Origin: Daucus carota subsp. sativus
Taxonomy: Eukaryota; Streptophyta; Magnoliopsida; Apiales; Apiaceae
Assembly: GCF_001625215.2 (NCBI RefSeq)
Contig: NC_030381.2
Span: 52,351,214 to 52,415,213 of the forward strand
Length of the DNA stretch: 64,000 nucleotides
Direction of reading: 5' to 3'
Positions 9,901-18,819 of the stretch are shown piece by piece (within the stretch, counting starts at the first letter, position 1; the number at the start of each line of letters is the position of its first letter). Position numbers and translations under genes: made by a program. The notes below the pieces were generated by a model. The model had not been told where the DNA came from, ran no database searches, and saw only the letters and a program-made list of their open reading frames with translations.

Positions 9901-12555
9901 ATGAAGCCTTCACTTCCAACTCTTTTTCTTGTTGTTTTATGTGCGACAGCTTTGGTTCCTCAGGGTGAATCCCAGTATGAAGAGGAAAAGCTGTTCTTCA
10001 GGCGTCCATGGCCTTTTTTCAAGTTTCCGTTTCAACATTATAGATTACCTCATTACCCTATGCTGCCGCATTACCCTATGCTGCCGCATTACCCTGTGCC
10101 AATGAAGAAGCCAGCTATTAGCGGTGAGTGCATTAAGGCAAAGTTGGCTTTGTCAGACTGTGTTAAAGAGAAGCTGGTTTCCACCTGGTATTCGAAGCCT
10201 CTTGTCAAAGATTGTTGTGATCCGATTTTTAACCATAAGAAGAGTTGTCCTGGTTTTATTGTTATGATTGATGAGCATTTGATCCCACAATATATTAAGT
10301 ATGCTTGTCATGCTCATGTTCACCCTGTACACCCTGTTCAGCCTATTCATAATAAGCATGTTACTACTCCTCCTTCCGCTAGTCCTCCTGCTCATCCTCC
10401 ATCTCCTGCTCACCACCCAACACCTTCTGCTCCTGCCCACCCTCCGTCCCCTTCCAAAGGCCCTCCCGCTGGTCATCCTGCCCAGCCTCCCTCCCCTTCC
10501 AAAGACCCTCCCGCTGGTCATCCTGCCCACCCTCCGTCCCCTTCCAAAGGCCCTCCCGCTGGTCATCCTGCCCACCCTCCGTCCCCTTCCAAAGGCCTTC
10601 CCGCTGGTCATCCTGCCCACCCTCCGTCCCCTTCCAAAGGCCCTCCCGCTGGTCATCCTGCCCACCCTCCGTCCCCTTCCAAAGGCCCTCCCGCTCGTCA
10701 TCCTGCCCACCCTCCGTCCCCTTCCAAAGGCCCTCCCGCCCACCCGCCATCCCCTTCCAATGGATCTTCCCCTACTCCTCCCGCTCACCCTCCATCCCCT
10801 TCCAATGGATCTTCCACTAGTCCTCCGCCTCATCCTCCATCTCCTTGCAATGGCTCTTCTACTAGTCCTCCCGCTCACCATACGTCCCCTTCTAATGGCT
10901 CTTCCCCTAGTCCTCCCTCTCACCATCCCACCCCTTCCAATAGCCTTCCCGTTCACCCCCCCTCCCCATCCAAAGGCCCTCCCGCTAGTCCTCCCGCTCA
11001 TCCTCCATCCCCTTCTAATGGCCCTCCCGCTAGTCCTCCTGCCCACCCTCCGTCCCCTTCCAAAGGCCCTCCCGCTAGTCCTCCGGCCCACCCCCCTTCC
11101 CCTTCCAAAGGCCCTCCCGCCCACACGCCATCCCCTTCCAATGGATCTTCCCCTAGTCCTCCCGCTCACCCTCCATCCCCTTCCAATGGATCTTCCACTA
11201 GTCCTCCGACTCATCCTCCATCTCCTTGCAATGGCTCTTCTACTAGTCCTCCCACTCACCATTCGTCCCCTTCTAATGGCTCTTCCCCTAGTCCTCCCTC
11301 TCACCATCCCACCCCTTCCAATAGCCTTCCCGTTCACCCCCCCTCCCCATCCAAAGGCCCTCCCGCTAGTCCTCCCGCTCATCCTCCATCCCCTTCTAAT
11401 GGCCCTCCCGCTCACCCGCCATCCCCTTCCAATGGCTCTTCCCCTAGTCCTCCCGCTCACCCTCCATCCCCTTCCAATGGATCTTCCACTAGTCCCCCGG
11501 CTCATCCTTCATCTCCTTGCAATGGCTCTTCTACTAGTCCTTCTGCTCATCCTCCTTCTCCTTCCAATGGCTCTTCCACTAGTCCTCCTGCTCACCCTCC
11601 ATCCCCTTCCAATGGCTCTACCAATATCCTTCCCATTCACCCCCCATCCCCTTCCAAAGGCCCTCCCGCTCACCCTCCAACCCCTTCCCATAGCCTTCCT
11701 GTTCACCCCCCATCCCCTTCCAAAGGCCCTCCCTCTAGTCCTTCCAAAGGCCCTCCCGCTAGTCCTCCCGCTCACCCTCCATCCCCTTCCAATGGATCTT
11801 CCACTAGTCCTCCGGCTCATCCTCCATCTCCTTGCAATGGCTCTTCTACTAGTCCTCCTGCTCATCCTCCTTCTCCTTCCAATGGTTCTTCCACTAGTCC
11901 TCCTGCTCACCCTCCATCCCCTTCCAATGGCTCTACCAATATCCTTCCCATTCACCCCCCATCCCCTTCCAAAGGCCCTCCCGCTCACCCTCCAACCCCT
12001 TCCCATAGCCTTCCTGTTCACCCCCCATCCCCTTCCAAAGGCCCTCCCGCTAGTCCTCCTGCTCACCCTCCATCCCCTTCCAATGGCTCTTCCAATAGTC
12101 CTCCCGCTCACCCTCCATCCCCTTGCAATGGATCTTCCACTAGTCCTCCCGCTCATCCTCCATCTCCTTCCAATGGCTCTTCCACTACTCCCGCTCATCC
12201 TCCATCCCCTTCAAATGGCTCTTCCACTAGTCCTCCTCATGCTCATCCTCCGTCCCCTTCCAATGGCTCTTCCACTAGTCCTCCTGCTCATCCTCCAGCC
12301 CCTTCCAATGGCTCTTCCACTAGTCCTCCTGCTCATCATCCATCTCCTTGCAATGGCTCTTCCACTAGTCCTCCTGCTCATCATTCATCTCCTTCCAATG
12401 GCCCTGCTGCTGGTCCATCCCCTTCTGCTGGTCATCATGCCGGTCCTCCATCTCCTTCCACCAGCCATCCTGCTGGTCCTCCATCGCCTTCCGCTGGCCA
12501 TCATGCTGGTCCTCCATCAAGTCCTCCTGCCAGTGATTCTACTATTCCAAAATAA
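9901..12555 (+). CDS. Secreted prolamin-like protein with giant Pro-rich repeat tail
   Basis: One exon, 884 residues. Residues 1-24 are a clear signal peptide ending near GES-Q. Residues 77-136 carry six cysteines spaced C-x9-C-x17-CC-x9-C-x19-C, which fits the prolamin-like/ECA1-type fold (related to egg-cell EC1 proteins). From about residue 155 to the end it is Pro/Ser/His-rich, built on a 45-nt (15-residue) unit in two flavours, HPPSPSKGPPAG-like and HPPSPSNGSSTSPP-like. Repeated Ser-Pro and Ala-Pro suit hydroxyproline O-glycosylation as in extensins and arabinogalactan proteins, and NGS adds about two dozen N-glycosylation sequons. It is therefore probably a heavily glycosylated wall protein; its exact role is unknown. 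All repeat-length changes keep the frame. Six repeat units have Cys in place of Ser (PCNGSS). The paralogue at 17117 shares the N-terminal 140 residues but not the tail. Confidence 0.9.
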   Translation: MKPSLPTLFLVVLCATALVPQGESQYEEEKLFFRRPWPFFKFPFQHYRLPHYPMLPHYPMLPHYPVPMKKPAISGECIKAKLALSDCVKEKLVSTWYSKPLVKDCCDPIFNHKKSCPGFIVMIDEHLIPQYIKYACHAHVHPVHPVQPIHNKHVTTPPSASPPAHPPSPAHHPTPSAPAHPPSPSKGPPAGHPAQPPSPSKDPPAGHPAHPPSPSKGPPAGHPAHPPSPSKGLPAGHPAHPPSPSKGPPAGHPAHPPSPSKGPPARHPAHPPSPSKGPPAHPPSPSNGSSPTPPAHPPSPSNGSSTSPPPHPPSPCNGSSTSPPAHHTSPSNGSSPSPPSHHPTPSNSLPVHPPSPSKGPPASPPAHPPSPSNGPPASPPAHPPSPSKGPPASPPAHPPSPSKGPPAHTPSPSNGSSPSPPAHPPSPSNGSSTSPPTHPPSPCNGSSTSPPTHHSSPSNGSSPSPPSHHPTPSNSLPVHPPSPSKGPPASPPAHPPSPSNGPPAHPPSPSNGSSPSPPAHPPSPSNGSSTSPPAHPSSPCNGSSTSPSAHPPSPSNGSSTSPPAHPPSPSNGSTNILPIHPPSPSKGPPAHPPTPSHSLPVHPPSPSKGPPSSPSKGPPASPPAHPPSPSNGSSTSPPAHPPSPCNGSSTSPPAHPPSPSNGSSTSPPAHPPSPSNGSTNILPIHPPSPSKGPPAHPPTPSHSLPVHPPSPSKGPPASPPAHPPSPSNGSSNSPPAHPPSPCNGSSTSPPAHPPSPSNGSSTTPAHPPSPSNGSSTSPPHAHPPSPSNGSSTSPPAHPPAPSNGSSTSPPAHHPSPCNGSSTSPPAHHSSPSNGPAAGPSPSAGHHAGPPSPSTSHPAGPPSPSAGHHAGPPSSPPASDSTIPK
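10459..12400 (+). repeat. In-frame 45-nt minisatellite with higher-order repeats
   Basis: The basic unit is about 45 nt. Larger blocks are also duplicated. The block starting CACCCGCCATCCCCTTCC at 10741 recurs at 11122 (381 nt later, 127 codons) and in part at 11413. The block containing GGCTCTACCAATATCC recurs at 11614 and 11929 (315 nt, exactly seven units). This points to expansion by unequal crossing over or slippage under selection to stay in frame. Confidence 0.85.
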
Positions 12556-13744
12556 TTTTACTCAAATTATTAAGAGTAGATTTCAGTACCTGTTAGCAAG
12601 TCTTAGTAGTGGTGGTAAGCTGGTATTTTTAGTTTTCAATCTAAGTCTCACTAGATTGAGCATATAGAATTATTAGAATAGGAGCAGAATATTTGATGAT
12701 TTTAGTCGTTTTAGGCAATAAACAAAGTTGCAACGTTTACTTTGAGCTGATTCAGATTTGATTGAAGCACAATTTATATCATGTTTGTTTAATTTACTAA
12801 TGTAATTCGTTCTTTTCTATTATATAGTATTTGTTTCATACTGTGTAAGGAGAAGTTTATATTCCCAGTCCTCAGAGTTACACAGCTCCAACATTCATGT
12901 CACTAATTATAAGCCTAACGTTCCTCGTGATATGGTTGAGGCTGAGGAACATCTGAACCTTGCTTATTAAGAATGTCTGCTAATCCTTTAGCTGCAGACC
13001 AGCTTGAGATTTTAATTTAAATTCTGTATTTTAGTGTCAGTTACCATTAGTCTGGCTCATTGGTGGCTCACTGCGTGCTAAACTGCAGAAATGTCTGATG
13101 CTCTGGTTGTCTCTGTAGCTAGTTTAAAATGATTAAGAAATAATACAGTGCCTCTTCTTCAACTTCACCGTATTAACTACCAGTCAATCACAGGTTATTA
13201 ATGTTCCTAGTTGTTAGTAGGTGCTCGAATACATGTAGGCATTTAATTTAAAATCAACCTGTGAGTTTTCATTTGTTAGTGTTCCGATTCCTTCAGGCTT
13301 TTGACCAAAAACAAACACCTGCAATTTAGCCTCATCTAAATGTCGAGCCTGTTCCAGAACGAATATTAATGTATTAGTAAGAAGCTGTTAATAGGTTTAT
13401 GGCTTTGACATTGAAACTTTCTTATAGTTATCTGATAACATGTGATGATATATCATGATGTGATTATATCATATATTAGACTAAGCATTATTTTCCAACC
13501 ACTTGCAGTACCTACTCTTAAATTAAGCTGTCAGCAGGAAATACTCCTTCACTATAGATCCTTGTGAAATACAATCACCTGCTGAACTGCAGAAATGTTT
13601 GATGCTCCGTTTGTTGCTGTTACTGGTTTAAAATCTATTAAAATTAAGATAGGCGAATGTAGAATAACAGATAAAAATAAGTAGAGAGCCGTTTCTTAGA
13701 CTTCACCTTATTATTACGCAGCGCCACTTGTTCTTATTATTATT
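12556..13744. other. 3' flank of the first Pro-rich gene with internal duplications
   Basis: The part 12586-12918 is the 3' flank, copied at 14542-14875 and, more diverged, at 17842-18060. A segment around 13085-13200 (AACTGCAGAAATG...TTCACC) reappears at about 13580-13735 and at 18293-18400. There is no gene in it; it is a mosaic of local duplications. Confidence 0.6.
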
Positions 13745-14176
13745 GTGAACTTGACGGACTCAGTTGCTGCTCTGATTCAATCACCTGGTGAGCATCCAAA
13801 CCAAATGTTTGGATTTGTATGTGCGCGATGAAGACATTGCAAAGTGGACAGAGATGTATAGTATTGGGCTGTTTGATTTTGAAGGAATGCGGATTCCTCC
13901 TCCGTGCTTTAGCACTGGTGAGATTGTACTGGAGACGTGGACAGGGGAAAACATTCATGATTCTATCGACCGGAGTACCGGACCACTTATATCTGTGACC
14001 CTAAAATTATTAATGTTCTCCGTTACAATGAGATTGTCACCCTACAGCCATTTTGGTTTCTGTCCTACAGTCACGTGGAGAGCCTGGTATGTGTGAAGGG
14101 AATGGTTCAGATTGGAAAGGAGCGCAGAGACAAGAATACTAACCCTAAGATGAAGAAATGGTATTTGTATTCATGA
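13745..14176 (+). pseudogene. 3' fragment of a second F-box/FBA gene
   Basis: This matches the F-box gene from 6573 to its stop, starting at GTGAACTTGA and ending at the equivalent TGA (14174-14176). It lacks the F-box and most of the FBA domain. It carries at least one extra base near 13807-13811 (TTTGGATTTG where the parent has TTTGACTTG) and an inserted block near 13975, so the frame is lost. It is a truncated duplicate with no coding potential of its own. Confidence 0.85.
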
Positions 14177-14890
14177 CCTTTGAATTTTTCTTATTTCCCC
14201 GTACTGTGTTTTTTGATTGTTTATGAAAATTGTAGGTGCTGAGCTTGCTGATAGGTCTTAGTTAAAGAGCTTGATAAACATCCTTAGAATATGACATCGA
14301 AGCAATCCACCTATTCATTTGGCTACAGATCATATTGTTAAGTTACCTGTAAGTTATGAAGAACATGACTTTAGGCTGTTGCACTAGGCATAAATTTAAA
14401 AGTTTATCAGTTCCACCTTAATAGTCGGGTTCCTTCCATGCTCCGCTATTGTCACTTTGATTTTGTAGTTGCGTTTAAATTGGCGCATTAAAAGTAAGCA
14501 TATTGTAGCTAAGGCACTAGGCATATTGTCACTTTGATTTTGTACCTGTTAGCAAGTCTTAGTAGTGGTGGTAGGCTGGTATTTTTAGTTTTCAATCTAA
14601 GTCTCACTAGATTGAGCATATAGAGTTATTAGAATAGGAGCAGAATATTTGATGATTTTAGTCGTTTTAGGCAATAAACAAAGTTGCAACGTTTTCTTTG
14701 AGTTGATCCAGATTTTATTAAAGCACAATTTATATCATGTTTGTTTAATTTACTAATGTAATTCGTTCTTTTCTATTATATTATATTTGTTTTATACTGT
14801 GCAAGGAGAAGTTTACATTCCCAGTCCTCAAAGTTACACAGCTCCAACATTCATGTCTCTAATTATAGGCCTGATCTGAACATCTGAATT
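14177..14890 (+). repeat. Chimeric duplicate: F-box 3' flank joined to Pro-rich gene 3' flank
   Basis: Up to about 14520 this matches the F-box gene's 3' flank (6996-7316). A short internal repeat of ATTGTCACTTTGATTTTGTA follows. At 14542 the sequence switches to the 3' flank of the first Pro-rich gene (12586 onward, GTACCTGTTAGCAAG). The join shares GTA. The second half runs to about 14875, and a deletion then brings GAACATCTGAA next to it. Confidence 0.85.
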
Positions 14891-15670
14891 TGATGGTGCA
14901 TCGAAAGGAAATCCTGGACAAGGAGTTTTTTAGCCAGCTGATGATGGCCTGTGGTAAAAGTTTACCATTTTTTTTGCCTGTCCTGGAATTTACATGCATA
15001 ATCTGTATCCTACTAATTAAACACCGATAACAACAGTAGCGGCCATACTCGAAGTTGAGCTCCCCTTTGATGCCGTATAAGCACTAGGTTGTAGCCCATG
15101 TTCTGATCCCGACCTAGATTTCTTGCCATTTCCATCTTCACTGTCTACATCTTGCCCAGGAAACGAGTTGCCGTTAGCTGTCAGGACGGTTATTATCTCT
15201 TATTAGCAACAAAAAGTTTTATTAGCAACAAAAAGTTTGTCACTTAGATTATTTACTTTGCTCAAATCTCTCAGTTGAACGGCACACATAACTGGAAGAA
15301 ACTGAAAATCTATCTCATTAAAGCTGATGACTGCAATAACCTGTCAAAAAAATATAAGGTCCATATGCCAAGTTTAAGTTTTTCATATGCCAAGTTTAAG
15401 TTTTTCATGACTGTAGTTTTTCAAAACTAGCGGTTTGGAGAAATGTTTTTCAACAAAAACTATGTTCGATGATTCTATCCTCTTCAATTTCTGTAAGTTT
15501 CTGTGCTGGAAATAAATTCATATATGTGTCTTTGTCTTATGTTTTAGTACTGTCATGGAATGGTTTGTCAAAATTTGGGCATGATTATATTTTGGTGAAT
15601 ATATATGTTATGTTTTAGTACTCTTTTGGAATGTTTTGTAAAAATTTGGGCATAATTATATTTTGATCAG
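14891..15670. other. Spacer, no gene seen
   Basis: AT-rich spacer with short local duplications, such as AAAAGTTT near 15210-15235 and CATATGCCAAGTTTAAGTTTTTCAT repeated near 15362-15410. The first exon expected for the expansin relic that follows was not found here. Confidence 0.45.
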
Positions 15671-15674
15671 ATCA

Positions 15675-16127
15675 GTTACAACAGTTACAGCAACAAACAT
15701 TTGCCCTCCAAACTGGAACCAAGATTCCAACAACGGTGGCTGGTGCAACCCTCCCCGAACTCACTCTGACATGGCTAAGCCCGCATTTATGAAAATCGCA
15801 CAGTGGAAAGGTGGCATTGTTCCTGTCATGTACTGCAGGTAATAAACACTTTCCCAGTCTTAACAAGGGACATAAAAAAATAACAATAATAATGTTTGCT
15901 GATTCTTATTTGCTTTTCTGTTGCAGAGTTCCATGCATCAAAAAAGGGGGCTTCGATTTTCATTCGAGGGAAAATTGCAAGGCCAGGCTCTTTCTTTCAA
16001 GATCACCTCATATACATCTAAACAGACCATTGTAGCCTGGAATGGTTGCTCTTTCAAATTGGAATGCAGGATTGACATACAGCACAATGGTCAATTTCCA
16101 CTGATGCTCCTGGCTCTTCCTTTTTGA
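15675..16127 (+). pseudogene. Truncated alpha-expansin relic
   Basis: The stretch 15675-15839 encodes a segment typical of the expansin GH45-like domain: [25 protein letters not shown], then GGIVPV. A GT donor follows at 15840 and an AG acceptor at 15926-15927. After it comes VPCIKKGG, as in the next expansin exon, then a frame change and RFSFEG. A jump lands in GQALSFKIT...TIVAWN, which belongs near the C-terminus. About 60-70 internal residues are missing, as are exon 1 and the end of the CBM63-like domain. Intact expansins loosen cell walls; this copy cannot be functional. Confidence 0.8.
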
Positions 16128-17050
16128 GGCATTTCGCTTTCATTTTTCGACACTGTCATTGTCATTTTGCTACAGGTATCTTTTTTGGAATGTAACCGTT
16201 ATCTCACAAGATATAGTATTCAATTTCAAGTTGAGTTATGCATCATAAAAATTAAAAGGATTAATCACATGTTTTTGCAGTATATTTAATCTGTGAGTAT
16301 AATTTGGGTGACTGATTAAGAATTGAAATATTGACTTATTTCGGGAGAAAAGATATTTTTCGAAGAAAAATATATAAAAACTTATTTTTTTTTCAAATAA
16401 GCATTTTTTTTGTCAAATAATGAATTTTAATTATTTTAACATTTAAGCTCGTGGCCGCGGGCACAATGACCATCAATTTTTGTATTGCTGAAACTCTTAA
16501 AGTTATTATTTTAATATGAGAATAGGGTAAAATCCAAATTTTATTAGGAGAGAAAAATTCAAAATGTAATCCACCCATTTCTCCACATTTATACATCTAA
16601 ATATTTTTTTTAAATTCGTTTACCGCTAAGTTACCTATACACCGTGAAACTGATAATGGATAAACCTTCCATGGGGATGAATTATAATTTCTTTATTTTA
16701 TAAAATTAATATACAAATAATGACTAGTTAAATAATGCTTTTTTACCTTGTGTTTTCTATTTTCTCCATATAATAACAGATATACTTAATGTAAAAATAT
16801 ACTTAACAAAAATATACTCAGTAATAAAATATATACTCAAAACACTTGCTATGTATTTTCTAAAGAAATGAAATGCAACAAGAGTCCACTTTATGTTTTC
16901 ATGAAAGGTATTTTAGATATACTTTGTGAGAAATAGTTGAGACAGAGAACACTGCGGAATGATTTATATTCTAGGCAAAAGATAAGTGAAATAACTAACT
17001 CATAGAGTTTATCACTCATTTCATAGTTATCAAACTAGCCTCTCAGCTAT
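16128..17050. other. Spacer and promoter region of the second Pro-rich gene
   Basis: No gene is seen. From about 16670 the sequence resembles the tandem promoter units at 8490-9850: the same order of TTTATTTTATAAAA, TTGTGTTTTCTATTTTCTCC, GATATACTTTGTGAGAAATAG and ATAACTAACTCA. Confidence 0.55.
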
Positions 17051-17058
17051 TATAAATA
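17051..17058 (+). promoter_or_regulatory. TATA box of the second Pro-rich gene
   Basis: TATAAATA lies 59-66 bases before the ATG at 17117. It matches the plant TATA consensus and aligns with CATAAATAAA of the paralogue. Confidence 0.65.
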
Positions 17059-17116
17059 ATTCCATAATTCCATGTGTTCGATGTACATTGAGTATCACTC
17101 TCTTTAGATCATAAAC

Positions 17117-17818
17117 ATGAAGCCTTCACTTCCAATTCTTTTTCTTGTTTTTTTATGTTTGACAGCTTTGGTCCCTTATGGTGAATCTCAGTATGAAGAT
17201 GAAAAGCTGCCTGTGAAGCGTACATGGCCTTTATTCCCATTCCCCATACCACACTTTCAATTACCGCATTACTTCACGGCGCCGAAGAAGCCAGTTATTA
17301 GCCCTGATTGCATCAAGGCAAAGTTGGCTTTGTCAGACTGTGTGAAGGAAAAGCTGGTTTCAGCATGGTATTCGGCGCCTCTTGTCAAAGATTGTTGTCA
17401 TCCGATTGCTAACCACAAGAAGAGCTGCCCTGATTTTATTGTCAAGATTGATGAGCTTTTGATCCCACATTACATGATGAGTACTTGTCATGCTCCTAAT
17501 CACTCCGGTAAGCATGCTGATGTCCCTTCGGCTAGCCCTCCTACTGGTCCACCACCAAAAGGTCCCGTTGGTCCATCACCAAAAGGTCCAGTTGGTCCAT
17601 CACCATCACCAAAAGGTCCACCATCAAAACCAAAAGGTCCTGTTGGTCCGCCATCAGAACCAAAAGGTCCTGTTAGTCCACCACCAAAAAGTCCACCATC
17701 AAAACCAAAAGGTCCTGTTAGTCCACCACCAAAAGGTCCACCATCAAAACCAAAAGGTCCTGTTGGTCCACCACCAAAACCAAAAGGTCCTACGCCGCCC
17801 ATTGATAGCACTACTTAA
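17117..17818 (+). CDS. Secreted prolamin-like protein with KPKGPVGPP tail
   Basis: Single exon, 233 residues. A signal peptide covers residues 1-24. The same six-cysteine prolamin-like pattern as in the gene at 9901 is present, and the first 140 residues of the two proteins are clearly paralogous. The tail from about residue 140 is different and short: repeats of KGPVGPSP and SKPKGPVGPP, strongly basic and Pro/Gly/Lys-rich, without the NGSS units or the extra cysteines. It ends PTPPIDSTT. It is probably a secreted wall-associated protein; its partner is unknown. The 3' flank is related to that of the first gene, which supports tandem duplication followed by independent growth of the tail. Confidence 0.88.
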   Translation: MKPSLPILFLVFLCLTALVPYGESQYEDEKLPVKRTWPLFPFPIPHFQLPHYFTAPKKPVISPDCIKAKLALSDCVKEKLVSAWYSAPLVKDCCHPIANHKKSCPDFIVKIDELLIPHYMMSTCHAPNHSGKHADVPSASPPTGPPPKGPVGPSPKGPVGPSPSPKGPPSKPKGPVGPPSEPKGPVSPPPKSPPSKPKGPVSPPPKGPPSKPKGPVGPPPKPKGPTPPIDSTT

Positions 17819-18819
17819 ATAAGTTTGGTCAAATTATTAAAGAGTAGATTTTAGTAGCTGTTAGTATTTCAGTAGTAGTGGTGATAGGATGGTATTTTCA
17901 GTTTTTGATATGAATCTCACTAGATTGAGCATATAGAGTTATTAGAATAGGATTATATGTTGAATGATTTAGTCGTTTCAAACAATAAACAAAGTTGCAA
18001 AATTTTCTTTGAGTTGATCTATATTTGATTTAAGCACATTTTATGTCATGTTTGTTTAATTTACTAACAGCAAGAAATTTATTTTCGACTCCAACATTCC
18101 TGTCACCAAGGCAAAACAGCCCTCGTGTTAAGGTCGAGGCTGAGGAACAAATGTAATGTCTGCACATCCTTTGCTGAAGGCTAGCCTGAGATTTTAATTT
18201 GAGTTTAGTATATTATTGTCAGTTACCATTAGTTTGGCTTATTGGCAGTGTTTAAATTTGGAGCAGAATATGACATAATTCAATCGCGTGCTCAACTGCA
18301 GAAATGTTTAATGCTCTGTTTGTCTCTACAACTAGTTTAAGATGATTAAGATAAAGAACAGAGCAACTTCTTAATCTTCACCTTATTAACTACCAGTAGA
18401 TACAGAGCCATTGCAACCAGTGATCACTATAACGCTGATCATAAAGTAGTTTAACGGCTGTATGGGATCGAGCCTCAGTACTAAGTACAATACTAAGTAG
18501 CCTATGCTAGTTACTCATATCAATTAAAGGAGCAGAGCATAGATTCATAAATTAAGATATTGAATGATAAATTAAAACCTGACACGGCCACTTCTCAATT
18601 ACTTTTCAGCCTCTAGTTACTAAATAGTGAATATTAGCGACAAATAATGAAATAAGCTGCAGTTGAAGTCAATTATGCCCGATCATGATTCTGACGTGGA
18701 ATCCGACCTCGTCAGTGTGTGTATAAACAGCTGACAGGCTGAGCGGAAAAAGGATCAATTACTGTGGTGGTGCATCACCTATCCAAATTAAGCACGACAA
18801 ATTTACCAGAGAATCCAAG
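17819..18819. other. 3' flank of the second Pro-rich gene and spacer
   Basis: The part 17842-18400 is homologous, with many changes, to 12586-13200 downstream of the first Pro-rich gene. The remainder up to the receptor-kinase stop shows no gene. Confidence 0.55.

Noticed and set aside
10153-11505. A 450-codon antisense open frame, Gly/Arg/Ser-rich, and a similar one at 11509-12198
   Set aside because: Antisense shadow of the GC-rich repeat, with the same periodicity and no independent feature.
10301-12667. A 788-codon open frame in another plus frame over the Pro-rich tail
   Set aside because: It exists because the in-frame repeat lacks stops in all frames. Its product is a monotonous Leu/Pro string without a domain or start context, while the 9901 frame has a signal peptide and a Cys domain.
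17500-17811. Gly/Pro-rich antisense frame of 103 codons
   Set aside because: Reverse complement of the KGPVGPP repeats, not a separate gene.
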